In this document: piece by piece, positions 44,690 to 57,772 of the stretch
Numbering within the stretch: the first letter of the stretch is position 1
Layout: each line of letters starts with the position of its first letter
Origin: Closterium sp. Naga37s-1
Taxonomy: Eukaryota > Streptophyta > Zygnematophyceae > Desmidiales > Closteriaceae
Length of the DNA stretch: 64,000 nucleotides
Direction of reading: 5' to 3'
Assembly (NCBI GenBank): GCA_947471745.1
Contig: CANJKZ010000774.1
Coordinates: 1,922,001 to 1,986,000 of the forward strand
Translations under genes and position numbers: made by a program
Notes under the pieces: generated by a model
What the model saw: the letters and a program-made list of their open reading frames with translations, nothing else
What the model was told of the DNA's origin: nothing
Databases searched by the model: none

Positions 44690-47600
44690 GGCAAGCAAGT
44701 GAGGCAGAGTGGGCACAAGCCCAAGAGCAATGCAGAAACGTTGATGATCACTAGACCTAAGGGCCTTGGTGAAGACATCAGCAGTGTTGGCCTGTGTGGC
44801 CACGTAAGCAAGACGAAGCTGACCACACTGCTACAGCTCTCGCGTGAGGAAGTAACGGAGAGCAATGTGCTTCCTCTGTGCTCCAGTCTCTGGTCCTGAC
44901 ACAAGGCAATCATGGCCTTGTTGTCAACGTACAGAACTGGAGGAGAGCGAGGCCACTCACCCAAGTCGGTCAGCAGGTAGGTCAGCCAGCGGAGCTCTTG
45001 TGCAGCCATAGCCCCAGCGTAGATCTCAGCCTTACAGCTGGAGCTAAGTACAGAAGAAGAGCGAGTGGACCTCCACGAGACAGAACCAGTGCCGAGGCTA
45101 AAACTGTACCCCTGTGTCGACCGCTGAGTCGTCTGGTCGTCAGCCCAAGAAGCATCTGATTGACCGATGAGAACAACTGAACCCGGTCCTCCAAGCACGA
45201 GCCCCATGCCCGATGTACTGCACAAGTAACGCAATACCCTCTTCGCAGCTTCCCAGTTCACCTTTCGGTGCCTACCGGGAGCCACGTAGCGAGCCAGGAG
45301 GCTGAGAGGGTACGCGAGGTCAGGTCGTGTGCACGACAACAGGTACATGAGGCAACCCACAAGCTCTGGGTATGGACCACTCGGCTCTACGGACTCGTCC
45401 GAAGGTGGAGCTGAGAGCGAGTGGCCGGTAGACAGAGGAGTAGACTGTGGCGAGGACCACGTGAAGTTGAAGCGCTGAAGGACCTGCTGCACCATGTGTG
45501 ACTGAGTGAGGGTGATGGTGCGGCGTGCTCTGTCCCGCATGATCTGCAAGCCAAGATAGCTCTGCAGCTCACCTACGTCAGTGCAGATATGTCTCTCCTG
45601 CAGCTCCGCCTTCACCAAGGCCAGAGCCTCAGTGTCAGCAGTAGCAAAAACTAAGTCGTCAACGTACACGAGAACGTAGAACGGCGGCAGAGAAGTGTCT
45701 GTGCACAGAAACAGCGAAGGGTCAGCAGTCAAGGAGCGAAGCCAAGAGCCGCAAGTGTAGTCCTCTGTGTGTCGTGCCACTCGCGGGGCGCCTGTCATAG
45801 GCTGTAGACTGGTCGCCGAAGACTCCATTGGGTACCCTCAGGAAACGACCCAGAGAAGCCACGTGGATGGCGCAACCAGGTAGCCTCGTGAAGGCTGCCC
45901 TTCAAGAAGGCTGCCGAGAAGTCGAGGGAGTGCAACTCGTATTCGCGCTGTGCTGCAACGTGCAGTAGCACCCGAAGAGTGGTCATCTTCGGGGTGGGGG
46001 AGAAGGTCTGAAAGAAGTCGACCCCCTCACGCTGACTGAAGCCTCATGCAACGTAACGTGCCTTGAAGGCAGGCGGAGAACCCGGCGGCCGCTTCACTAT
46101 GAAAATCCACATGCCATCGACTATGTTCGCCCCAGGTGGGGGAGCCTCGTCGACGTAGGTGCCTGTGGACTTCCAAGAAGCCATCTCTGCGTCCATGGCT
46201 ATCTGACACTAAGAGGAGTACGGACATGTGATCGCCTCTGCATATGTGCGTGGGGTCGGGATGTCCAGTGCATCTGGGTCTCCCTCAGGGCAAAGTAGCG
46301 TGGACGCGAGATGAGGTGCAGCGGCCGCTAGGCACTCCAGCTCAAACTGCCTGTCCTCAAGGACGTCACAGCCAAGGGCAAGCTCACCCTTGATGGACGG
46401 AGGACAGGAAGAGTAAAAAACAAGACGCGCAGCGTAGTCAAGGCGGCATAAAGCGGCAAAGTCAACAAGCTCAGTAACTAAGGCAGACGCAATAGCAGAC
46501 TCAAAGGAAGGGTCAGTCACAACTGTGGCAAGGAGACGAGTGAAGGTCGGACTGGTAGCACGGACAAGGTCAGACTCAGGGTCAGGAACGTGCGGAAGAG
46601 AGGACGCGGGATGCGATGGCAGGACAACACGCTGTGGAACAGAAGAAGGACAGAGTGTCATATCGTGAGTGCCCGATACAGCCGGAGCACGAGGACGACG
46701 AACACAACGAACACGAGCAGGGACAGAAGCTCTAGTCTCAGGCTCTCGACGCTCAGGAGTGGAAGCACGGATCTCAGGCTCACGACGCGCAGTCAGGGAC
46801 ACAGTCACCTCAGTGTGATGAGCAGGAGCAGGCAGCTGGGAGCCAGGCAGTAGCTGTCGCTGAGACTGGTCAGTCGGTGGGAACAGTAACGGAGGAGTAG
46901 TAGTAGTAACTAGAAACTTAGTAGCAGAAGGCGGGAGCCTGAGAAGGTGACGAAGCGCAGACGGCTGCGGCTGAATAGTCGCACCCCCAGAAACTCCAGC
47001 TCCCATAGGAACAGCACCCCCAGAACAAGTACCACCAGCTCCACCACCGGGACTGCCCCAACGGACAGCCCACTCGTGAAGCTGCAGCGGCGAGAGCGAC
47101 TCCTGCCGACTAGCACCACTAACGCCAGTGCCTCCAGTAGTACCTCCAATAGTACCCCCAGTGCCAGCACCGCCTCCAGCACCAGTACCTCCAGCATGGT
47201 CAACTCCAAGAACACCAGTACTAGCACCTCCAGGGTCAGTACCTCCAGCAGCACCCGCGCCTCCAGTACCTCCAGCAGCACCTGTGTCTCCAGTACCAGG
47301 AACACTAGCACTAGCACCTCCAAGGCCAGCACCTCCAGAACCTGCAGCTCCAGCACGTCCGGCGCCACCACCAGGACTGCGCCAACAGATAGCCCACTCG
47401 CAAAGCCGCTCCGGCGAGAGAGACTCCTGGCGACGTGAGCCAGGTTTACCCGCAGCAGCACCCACAACAGCAGCACCTCCAGTACCTCTAACAGCACCAG
47501 GAGTCCTAGCACCTCCAGCTCTAGTAGTCCCAGCACCTCCCACTCGAAGACGCCTAGCTCCACCACCAGGGCTGCCCCACTGGACAGCCCACTCGCGAAG

Positions 47601-49953
47601 CTGCGCCGGCGAGAGAGCCTCCTGCCGACTCGTACCAGGACCACCAGCACCAGTACCTCCTGTACCCAGAGGACACTCAGCACCCCCTGAACTAGCACCC
47701 CCTCCTGCAACACCAGAGTCCACATCGACAGGCTGCAGCGGTGGTGAAGACGGTCGAGGCAGAAACCCAGGAGGGACCGCCAAGCGCGCAGAGCGGCGAG
47801 GGGTCACAGCGGCCGCAGGAGTCGGGTCACCCCCCTCAGCTGGGCCAGAGGTGTCAGAGGAGACCATGACTGGCTCAACCAAGGGGGACGGGTCAACCTG
47901 AGACACACGTGAGGGATCAGGGACGTGTGGGGGGAGTGGGGCTACCAGGGGGGGGTCGGAGACCAGTGCGAGAGGCGGGAGGGGCACGGGGGAACTGCGG
48001 TGGGGGCAGAGTTGGTAGAAGCAGACAGACTCATCAAAAGTGACGTCCTGGGAGGAGAGAATATGACGGGAACTCGGGTGGTTAAACTGCCAGCCCGGGG
48101 CGTCGGTAGGGAAGCCAAAGAAAACGCAACGAAGAGTGCGGGGAGAGAGCTTCCCCACGGGGGGGTCGCGAACAAGCGAAAGGGCACCCCAGACCCGAAA
48201 CGGCGACGCATCACCAACCTCGCTTGTCCACCGCAGAGTGGGAGAGGTCTCCGGGTGGGAGGCACGGGGCCAGAGGTTGAGTTGCTCAGCAGCGTATCAA
48301 ACCGCAAACGGCCACAGAAAATGGGGAGCAGCCGCATGGAAGATGGAGGTGCGAGCAACCTCCATCACCAAGCCAATGCGGCACTCTGCAATCCCATTCT
48401 GCTGTGGAGAGGCCGGAAGCGTGAACGTCCGGCGGATGCCCTCAGCACCACAGAAGTCCTCGAGGAGGCCAGAGGAAAACTCACCACCTCGGTCAGAGTG
48501 CAGTCGCAAAACCGGGAGATCCTGCTGAAACCGAGCACTCAGCTGGCGACGGACAGCACGGATCGAGCGGATCAGAACACTGCGGACCTCCGCCTTGCTC
48601 TGCAAGGGGAAGACCGTGGTGTAGCGCGCGTATTCATCTACAACCAGCAAGAAGTAGCGCTCTCCGCCCTGTCCAGGGACTCGGGCTGGACCCCACACGT
48701 CCATGTGGAGGGTCTGCAGAGGAGTTGTGGTCGGAGGAAACGAGGAGGAGTGAGGAGCGGCGCGCTGCCGCCCCTCGACGCAGGGAAGGCACGGCGGCGC
48801 AAGCAACCTCGGGAGCGGGGGCAGGGACCTGGGAAGCCCAGAGACAAGGAGACAGGAGTGCATGCCACGAAGGCGTGGCAAGGAGGGGTGGCCAAGACGG
48901 TGGTGCCAGAGGAGAGTCTGGTGCGTGAGGCGACGACACGAGCAAGACGCAGTGACCTCAACCGACGCAGCTACCTGACCTGACGCAGCTACCAGTGCAG
49001 ACTCAGTGGTCAGTGTGTAAAGGCCAGACCCAGGCCTCCGAGTGAACGTGGCGAGGTGCTCACCAGTGCGCGAGTCCGTACAGGTCGCCACTAGCTCGCC
49101 TCCAGGCTAGGTGACAGTGACCCACTGGTCCTGGAGGACAGAGGTAGCCACCAAGTTCTTAGCGAATGAGGGGAGGTGGAGACCTGTGAGGAGGCCGGAA
49201 GGGGCCGCCGGATAAGGGAGAACAATGGTGCCACGTGCGACTACCGGCCCCCCTGAGGGGTCGGCCAGTGTGACAGGGACAGGGGTTGTGAGCGGTGTGA
49301 CTTTGGTGCTGTCGCGGAAAAAGCAACAAGATGTGCCTGAGTCGAGAGTAAAAGTGTGCAAGGCCTCCTCAGGCTTTGCACCTGTGCTAGCTGAGTCAAA
49401 AGCACCAAGACTAGCAGCCTCTACCCTAGCAACTCTGGGCACACACGAGTAACATTCCCCCTCAACACTAGCAAAAGCAGCATACATCACATACATGCCA
49501 GCATGAATCACGTCCCAATCACAAGCAAAGACATCGATGTCCTTCTTCAGCAAAGCTAGCCAGTCTGGAGTCTTCATCTACTCACCATGCTCAGCACGAT
49601 ACAGGTCGTCGAGGCAAAAGAAGCAGCGAGACTCCGTGTGATCAGTGCGGGTGCAAGCCGCACCAGGCTGACCTGTGCGACGGATGTACCCACAGCGAGT
49701 TGGGCCACCCGAGCTGCCACGCCTGACTGCCCAGTCACGAAGGTGCTGCGGCGAGAGCTGCAGCTGTCCAACCCCAGAGCCGCCTGCACCACCGGCTGCA
49801 CCACCAGACGTAGCAGTGCGCGTAGTCGAGCCTCCTGATCCACCCGCTCCAGCTCCACCCCGAGTGCCACCCCTGCCCCCTCCACCACCCCAACTGCTCC
49901 CACCACCCCCTCCACCTCCACTGCCGCCACCGCCTCCTCCTCCTCCACCACTC
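44690..49953 (-). pseudogene. S7 pol and 3' gag, decayed
   Basis: In minus sense from 49953: Gly-rich block, stretched finger (CX12CX4HX4C), a stop before MKTPDWLALLKKD, protease LDSGTSCCF, integrase (MDVWGP, LHSDRGGEF, NGIAECRIG), a stop near 48297, and the post-integrase region. Three Gly-rich linkers are each preceded by a SRQE(S/A)LSP-type motif. TAG at 46211 lies in SSQW, a stop near 46045 in RYVARGF, and there are frame changes near 45830 and in RNase H after LEHR (near 44870). RT reads YVDDLVFATADTEAL. The triplicated linker unit is a feature of this copy. Confidence 0.85.
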
Positions 49954-50084
49954 TGTCAGGAAACTAAAGGAAGGAATGACTGAACTAGCAAGCAGGTGGG
50001 TACAAGTGGGAAACCTAAAAGTGTTGTACCCTATATGAACTACCCCACTACAGCCTAGAAATACTATAGCATATATGTTTGACA
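49954..50084 (-). repeat. 3' LTR of S8
   Basis: 131 bp, TGTCAAACATATATGC to TTTCCTGACA in minus sense. Confidence 0.9.
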
Positions 50085-50313
50085 CACCCCCATAGGCAAA
50101 GTGGGGGAGAACAAGAGGTCACAAGACCGGTCAAGAAAGGCAAAGCAAGCTCAGGGTGGATCACGACGTCACCACGCATTCTGAGCACAAGCAAATGGCC
50201 ACAAGGCCAGTTCACATGCAGAGTTATATAAAGGAGAACACGCAATACAGTGAACACAACCTAGCAAGTGTAAGCATGCAGGTATATGTATAAAGATCAC
50301 AATACAAGCAGAG
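50085..50313 (-). other. conserved 3' untranslated block of S8
   Basis: In minus sense it ends CTATGGGGGTGTG at the LTR and contains the GGCC-TTGT-GGCC hairpin. The second hairpin reads GGTCTTGTGACC with an upstream base change (ACCGGTCTTG). Confidence 0.65.
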
Positions 50314-53300
50314 TCAAGAAGTGAGCAAGTGAGGCCAAGTAGGCACAAGACCTAGCATAGTACAAAAGCGTTGATGATCACAAGGCTGAAGTGCCTTGGT
50401 AAAGATATCAGCAGTGTTGGCCTGAGTGGCCACGTAAGCAAGACGAAGCTGACCACGCTGCTGCAACTCTCGAGCAAGGAAGTAGCGCAGAGCAATGTGC
50501 TTCGTTCTGTGCTCCAGTCTGTGCTCCTGACACAAGGCGAGCATGGCCTTGTTGTCGACGTACAGAACTGGAGGAGAACGAGGCGCCTCTCCCAAGTCGG
50601 TCAGCAGGTAGGTGAGCCAGCGTAACTCCTGTGCAGCCATGGCCCCAGCGTAGATCTCAGCCTCACAACTGGAGCTGAGAACAAAAGACAAGCGGGTAGA
50701 CCGCCAAGAGACAAAGCCGGAGCCAAGGCTGAAGGTGTAACCCTGTGACGACCGCTGCGTAGCCAAGTCGTCAACCGAGGAAGCGTCTGCGTGACCAGTG
50801 AGGACAAGTTGAGCCCATCCTCCAAGCACGAGCCCCATGCCCGACGTACTGCACAAGAAGCGCAACACCCTCTTAGCTGCATCCATGTGCTCCTTCCTGT
50901 GTCTACCAGGAGCGACATAGCGTGCTCGAATGCTAAAAGGGTAGGAAAGGTCAGGTCGAGTGCAGGTCATCAGGTACATGAGGCAGCCCACAAGCTCTGG
51001 ATATGGGCCACTCGGCTCTACGGACTCGTCCGAAGGTGGAGCTGAGAGCGAGTGACCGGTAGGCAGAGGAGTGGACTGTGGCGAGGAGTACGTGAAGCCA
51101 AAGCGCTGAAGGACCTGCTGCACCATGTGTGACTGAGTCAAGGTAATGGTGCGCTGTGCTCTGTCCCGGGTGATCCGCAAGCCAAGATAGCTTGTGAGCT
51201 CACCCAGGTCTGTGCACGTGTGTCTCTTCTGCAGCTCCGACTTCACGTGGGCGAGTGCCTCCGTGTCAGCAGTAGCAAAGACAAGGTCGTCTACGTACAC
51301 AAGAACGTAGAACGGCGGCAGAGTAGCGTCAGTGCGTAGAAACAGAGAAGGGTCAGCAGTGGAAGGAGCAAAACCAAGAGCAGCAAGAGTCGTCCTGAGC
51401 GTGTCATGCCACTCACGGGGCGCCTGGCGGAGACCGTAGACTGGCCGCCGGAGGCTCCACTGGGTACCAGCAGGAAACGACCCAGTGAAGCCAGGTGGGC
51501 GGCGCAGCCAGATCTCCTCGTGCAGGCTGCCCTGTAGGAAGGCTGTGCTGAAGTCAAGCGAGTGGAGCTCGTAGTCACGCTAAGCAGCAACGTGCAGCAG
51601 TACCCGAAGAGTGGTCATCTTCGGGGTAGGGGAGAAGGTCTGAAAGAAGTCAACTCCCTGTCGCTGACTGAAGCCACGTGCAACGTAACGCGCCTTGAAG
51701 GCAGGCGGAGAACCCGGCGGCCGCTTCACCCTGAAGATCCACATGCCACTGACGATGTTCGCCCCAGGTGGGGGAACCTCGTCTACGTAGGTGCCTGTGG
51801 ACTTCCAGGAAGCCATCTCTGCGTCCATGGCTGCCTGCCACTGAGAGGAGTAGGGACCCTCTATCGCCTCTGCGTAAGAGCGCGGGGTCGGGATATCTAG
51901 TGCATCCGGGTCTCCCTCAGGGGCAAGCAGCATGGACACGAGATGAGGTACAGCAGCGGCAAAGCACTCAAACTCCTCCTGTCTGTCCTCAAGGACGTCC
52001 GTGCCAAGAGCACGCTCACCCCCGACGGACGGAGGACAGATAGACGCAGACTCAGACTCATCAATAAGACTAGTGGCGTAGTCTAGACGACAGGCGGCAG
52101 CAAAGTCAACAAGCTCAGCGACGAGAGCAGACGCAGCAGTGGACTCAAACAAAGAGTCAGTGACAGCAGCGGCCAGAAAACGCGTGACAGTAGGACTAGC
52201 AGCACGAAGGGAGTCAGACTCCGGGTCCGGACCGTCAGGAAGAGAGGAGGCAGGAGGAGATGGCAGAGGGACACGCTATGGAGTAGTGGAAGGACACAGA
52301 TTCATAGAGTGAGTGCCGGGGATAGGAGGAGGACGCTGACGCGGAATACGACGACCAGTGTGAACAGCGCGGACAGGCGACGCAGGACGAGACTCAGGTG
52401 ATGCAGGACAAGACTCAGGCGACGCAGGACGAGACTCAGGCTCACGACGCTCCGTAAGACCTCTAGTCGGTCCAGAGTAAGGAGAAGGACCAGGCAGTGG
52501 AGAGGCTGGCTGTAACTGCGACTGTGGCTGGACAGGCGGTGGACTCAGTAAAGGAGGAGTAGGACCAGTAGAACGCGGGAGACCAAGAACCTGCTGAAGG
52601 AGCGGAACGTAGTACAGCCGCGACCGCACAGCGCCTCCAGAAACAGCAGAGACAGCACCAGTACCCTCAGCTCCAGGGTCTCCAGCTACAACTCCCGCAG
52701 CACCACTAGCTCCAGTACCTCCAACAGCACCAGCTCCAGCAGCACCTCCAGTAGCACCTACACCTCCAACTCCTGCAGCACCACCAGCCCCAGTAGCTCC
52801 AGTACCTCCAGCGGCTCCAACACCAGCAGCACCTCCAATAGCGCCAGTACCTCCAGTAGCTCCAGCACCAGCAGCACCTCCAGCAGCAGGCCCCGTAGCT
52901 CCAGCAACCCGGCCATAGCGCCTAGCGTACCACTCACGTAGCCGCTGCGGAGAGAGGGGCTCCCGCCGGGATGGGACACCCGGAGAACCTCCAGACGCAG
53001 CACGCTCAGGCTCAGCACCCCCAGGCTCAGCACCCCCAGACGCACCACCCCCAGGCTCAGCACCCCCTGGCTCCACACGCTCAGGCTCAGCAGCCCCAGG
53101 CTCCGCACCCTCATACACAGCAAACCCAGGCACAGCACCCCCAGGCCCCGCACCCGCAGGCTCAGCACCCCTAGCAGCACCTGAGTCGACAGCTACGTCG
53201 ACAGGGTCTACCTGGGACACACCTGAGGGGGCAGGACCCTGGGGGGGGAGAGGGTCTACCGGAGGAGCACCTGGTGCTAGGAAGAGTGGCGGGGGGGGGA

Positions 53301-56165
53301 GAGAGGCAGTGCGGTAGGGAAAGAGACGGTAGTAAGATACCGACTCGTCAAATGTGACGTCCTGAGAGGACAGAACACGATGCGAGATGGGGTGGTAAAA
53401 CTGCCACCCAGGTGCGTCAGGGGGGAAGCCAAGGAAGACGCAGGGAACGGCACGGGAGGACAGCTTGTCCGCGGAAGTATCCCCAGACACGGAACACAGA
53501 CGCATCGCCAACCTTCCCCGTCCACCGCAGAGTAGGTGTGGTCTCCAGCAAGGAGACACGAGGCTGAAGGTTGATCTGATGTGCAGCGTACTGAACCGCG
53601 AACGGCCACAGAAAATGGGGAGCAGCCGCATGGATCATGGACGTACGAGCAACGTCCATGACCATGCCAATGCGGCGCTCAGCAATCCCATTTTTCTGTG
53701 GGGAGGCCGAAAGTGTGAACGTCTGGCGGATGCTCTCCGCACGACAGAAAGCCCTCAGAAGGTCGGAGGAGAACTCACCACCTCTGTCTGAGTGCAGACG
53801 CAGAAAGGAAGGTCCGAGCCGAAACTCTCGTTGAGCTGGCGACGGGCACCGCGGATCCAGTCGATCAACACTCAGTGACATCACCCTTGCGGCGCAAGGG
53901 GAAGACTGTGGTGTAACGCGAGTAATCGTCAACGACCAGCAGGAAGTAACGCTCGTGACCCTGTCCACTGACGTGGGCTGGGCCCCACACATCCATGTGG
54001 AGAGTCTGCAGAGGAGCCTCTGTCGGAGGGAACTCGGAGGAGTGAGGAGCGGCGCGCTGCCGGCCCTCGACACAAGGAACACGGGTAGGGGCAGGCCCCG
54101 GAGGAAGGGGAGGGAGGGACCGGGGGAGACCAGAGACAAGGGCACGGGAGGCCATACCTCGAAGACGAGGCAGGGAGGGGTGACCAAGGCGGTGGTGCCA
54201 AAGGAGAGTCTCGTGTGACAGAGGACGACACGAGCAGGGGGCAGACACCGGACTAGACCTGGACGCGGCAGCAAGCACCTGACCAGACGCGGCTACCTGA
54301 CCAGACGCAGTAACCGGAGGAGACGCAGTAGTCAGTGTGTACAGGCTCGACCCAGGCCGACGGGTGAACGTGGCCAGGTGGCGGCCCGTCCGAGAGCAAG
54401 TGCAGTGGGTCACACGCTGACCTCCAGGGGTGAACTGGTCAACCCACGCGTCCTGGAGGTCAGCTCCACTCACCAAGTTCGTAGAGAACGAGGGGAGGTG
54501 GAGTCCCGACAGCAAGCCCGACGGGGCCGCAGTACACAGTAGAACCGTGGAAGAGTGCACAAGGACTGGGCCCCCAGAGGGGTCAGCCAGGGAGACTGCG
54601 ACAGGCCGACTGAGTGGCGTGAGTGTGGTGCTGTCGCGAAAGAAGGAGCGCGAAGCACCAGAGTCAAGTGTGAAAGTGTGCAAGGCCTCAGTAGGTGCAG
54701 TACCAGAGAGAGCAGACTCACTAGCACCTGGAGCAGCAGACTCACTAGTACCTGGAGTAGCAGACTCACTAGCACCTAGAGCAGCAGCCTCAATGCCCGG
54801 GTCGGGCGGAACACACCGGTAACAGTCACCCTCAGCACTATCAGTCACAGCATACATGGCAGCAAGGATAGCATCGAAATCAAGATCAAAGATAGCAACA
54901 TTCTGCTTAAGCAGATCACCCCAGCGAGGGAGCTCAACAGCGTCAGGAAACTGGGCGCGCCTGGCGTCAGTCAGGCGACCGAAGCAGCGCTGCGCAGTGT
55001 GTGGCAGCCCGCACGTCTCCCCACGGCGCCCGCCGGTGCGAAGAACGTAAGTGCAGGGACCAACACCCCCAGACCTCCCACGCCCAGCGTACCACTCACG
55101 AAGCTGCTGGGCCGACGGGGTCTCACGGGAATGCGGCTGCTGCTGGCGCTGGCTACCACCAAAGCGTCCACGCTGCTTGGCTCCACCTCGACCAGCTCCA
55201 CCGCCGCCGCCACCTCCACCACCGCTGCTGCTTCCTCCACCACCGCTGCCGCTGCCTCCACCGCCCCAACCGCCGCCACCAAAGCCCCCACTCCCGCCAC
55301 CACCCCCACCTCCACCGCCACCCCCTCCGCCTCTTCCACCGCCTCCACCGCCGCCCCCACCGTCCCCTCCACCCCCCTTGCCCCCCTTGCCCTTGCTGTT
55401 GCGGCGCCGCCCACTAGGAGCAGACGCAGCCCCGACCGCCGCGCCAACGAGGTCGACAGCAGCAGCAGAAGCAACAGAGGGGAGTAGGGGGGCAGGGGAA
55501 CACCCCTCAAAGAAAGGGGCGCGAGGGTCGCCGGGAGAAGCACCTACAGCAACGATACTCTTCTCAGGTGCAGTGAGGCGCTCCTCTAGCAGGTCGACGG
55601 TGAGCTCGGTGGGGCAAAGGGAGAGAAGGTGGTCCTTGACTGAAGCAAGGGAGTCAGGAAGGCGGGTGACTAGGTAGTAAAGGGTGATGTATATGGGGGG
55701 AGGGTTCTTGGCACAGAACTCAGTGGGAAGCGCAGTGCGGTAGCGGGCGTCACTAGTGCGAAGGTGAGTAATGAGGTCTGCGACTATGGCAAAGGCGGCA
55801 AGGTCAGGGAACAGGTACGGCAGCATGAGGCGGCTGAGGGCAGCAGTGGCAGGGGAGGAGTAGCGCGCTACTACCGCGTCGTACAAAGACTGAGCAGTCT
55901 TGTACTGGCCAAAATGCGTGCGCTCAGCAGGAGGCAGGTGACTACGAACAGCAAGACGAGCAACAGCGTCACGAGTGGTCCACTGCGAGCGAACTGTACT
56001 GTCAGCAGTGGCAGCAGGTGCAGGAGAGACACCGGACGTGTGATCGAAAAGGGACACTCCGTCCTTAGAGTCACACTGAAGAAAGAGCTGCAGGTCGTCA
56101 ACCCACACGTCAAAGTCAACCGCATGCCCCTCAGCATCAAAGGTAAGAACAGTAGGGCTAGCCAT
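50314..56165 (-). pseudogene. S8 gag-pol polyprotein, decayed
   Basis: Gag starts at 56165 (MASPTVLTFDAEG); an earlier in-frame ATG at 56288 lies in leader repeats and is not favoured. The frame is open for about 765 codons through a Gly-rich block, finger CX13CX3HX4C, protease LDSGASRSF and the integrase zinc region. Single-base deletions near 53871 and 53808 and a 20 bp deletion near 53480 then change frame within and after integrase. TAG stops at 52278 and 51582 replace Gln codons. RT (YVDDLVF) and RNase H are otherwise well kept to the normal end (LVPTWPHLLTS, stop 50314). Confidence 0.9.
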
Positions 56166-56783
56166 AGCTGCAGTAGCAGTAGTAGTAGCAGTAACAGCAG
56201 TGGCAGCAAAAACAGCAACAGCAGCAGGAGCAGCGCGGGCAAGGCAGTGCTGCTCAGTAGTGCGGCGCGGCTCGGCAGGGCGGCGCAACTCGGTAGGGCG
56301 GCGCAGCTCAGCTGGGCGGCGCGGCTCGGCTCCTGGCGGCGCGGGTGCTTACCAGGGGCGGGTGCAGGGCAGGGCCGCGACAGCAGGGGCCGCGACGGCA
56401 GGGGCCGCGACAGCAGGGGCCGCGACTGCAGGGGCCGCGACAGCAGGGGCCGCGACAGCAGGGGCCGCGACGGCAGGGGCCGCGATGGCAGGGGCCGCGA
56501 CGGCAGCAGGGGCTGCAACGGCAGCGGCCGCGACGGCAGCAGCGGCCGCTACGGCAGCAGCGGCCGCGACGGCAGCAGGGGCCGCGACGGCAGCAGGGGC
56601 CTTAACGGCAGTAGGGGCCTCGACTGCAGGGGCCGCGACAGCAGGGGCTGCGACGGCAGGGTCCGTGACGGCAGGGGCCGCGACGGCAGAGTGAGGCAGG
56701 CGCGAAGAGCGCTTTGGGCAGGGCAGAAAAAAAGTGATCGTGGTGGGCCCTAAAAAAAAAAAGCGTTCCCACAAGGGAACCTG
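56166..56783 (-). repeat. S8 leader with 15 bp tandem repeats
   Basis: In minus sense, many copies of GGCCCCTGCTGTCGC and variants (56375-56690). GGGCCCACC lies at 56750-56742 and a hairpin GTTCCC/GGGAAC at 56780-56765. Long frames on both strands here are artefacts of the repeat. Confidence 0.8.
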
Positions 56784-56795
56784 CTCATAATACCA
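56784..56795 (-). other. degraded primer-binding site of S8
   Basis: TGGTATTATGAG in minus sense next to the LTR; it differs from TGGTATCAGAGC at several positions. Confidence 0.55.
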
Positions 56796-56926
56796 TGTCA
56801 GGAAACTAAAGGAAGGAATGACTGAACTAGCAAGCAGGTGGGTACAAGTGGGAAACCTAAAATTGTTGTACCCTATATGAACTACCCCACTACAGCCTAG
56901 AAAGACTATAGCATGTATGTTTGACA
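56796..56926 (-). repeat. 5' LTR of S8
   Basis: 131 bp, TGTCAAACATACATGC to TTTCCTGACA in minus sense. Confidence 0.9.
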
Positions 56927-56931
56927 CACTC

Positions 56932-57772
56932 CACCACCTCCACCACGACCGCCCCCACCACTACCACCGCCACCCCCACCCTTGCCCCCCTTGCCCTTGC
57001 CGGCCTTGCGCCTCCCAGCAGGAGCAGACGCAGCACCAACCTCCTTAGCACTAAGGAAGTCGACAGTAGCAGCAGAAGCAACAGAGGACACGAGCAGGGA
57101 GGGGGAGCATCCCTCGAAGACGGAGGGGAGGGGAGTGCCACGGGAGGCAGCTACAGCAAGGGCAGCAGACTCAGCCTCTAAGAGGCGTTTCTCAAACGAG
57201 TCTATGGTGACTTTGGTGGGGTCGAGAGAGAGGAAGTGATCACGAATAGCACGAAGCGTGTCAGGGAGGCGAGTCGTGAGAAAGTAGAGGGTGAGATACA
57301 TGGGGGGCTTGTTCTCAGCCAGAAAGTCGGCATCTAGAGCAGCACGGTAACGGGTGTCAAGAGAGCGCAGGTGCGTGATGAGGTCGGCTACGGTGGTGAA
57401 GTTGGCGAGCTCAGGAAAGAGGAACTGCAGCACAAGGCGGCCTATCGTGGCAGAAGACGGGGATGAATAGCGTTTGACTACAGCATCGTAGAGCGCTTTG
57501 GCCGTCTTAAGCTAGCGGAAATGAGTGCGCTGGTCGGGCAGAATGTGGTTACGAACAGCAAGGGCTGCAGAGGCGTCACGAGCGGTCCACTGAGAACGAG
57601 TTTTCGGGTCTGTGGACTCAGTAGGGGTAGCTATGGACTCGGAGGTATGCTCAAACAATGAGATATCCTCCCTAGTGACACTCTTAAGGAACCACTCTAA
57701 GTCCTCGAGTCAGTTCTCAAAACCAATCGGGTGGCCCTCGGCATCAAAGGTGAGCAAAGTAGGAGTAGCCAT
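56932..57772 (-). pseudogene. S7 gag, N-terminal part
   Basis: ATG at 57772-57770 (MATPTLLTFDAEG). A Trp codon has become TGA (about 57714, in ENWLEDLEW), and a Gln codon is TAG at 57514-57512. The frame then runs through YDAVVKRYSSPSSATIG, MYLTLYFLTTRLPDTLR and FEGCSPS into the Gly-rich block, where S8 is inserted. Confidence 0.85.

Larger units (their letters stand above)
49954..56926 (-). mobile_element. Copia element S8 with both LTRs, nested in S7
   Basis: 131 bp LTRs at 49954-50084 and 56796-56926 and a perfect target duplication CACTC (49949-49953, 56927-56931). The LTRs differ at about three positions. The insertion splits the Gly-rich part of S7 gag. S8 belongs to the same LTR subgroup as S1 and S4. 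Confidence 0.95.

Noticed and set aside
1423-57514. Reassignment of TAG to glutamine, as in some ulvophyte algae, to explain the many in-frame TAG codons.
   Set aside because: Several TAGs replace Trp, not Gln; other decay (frameshifts, deletions, TGA) is present; and the synthetase gene ends normally at TAG.
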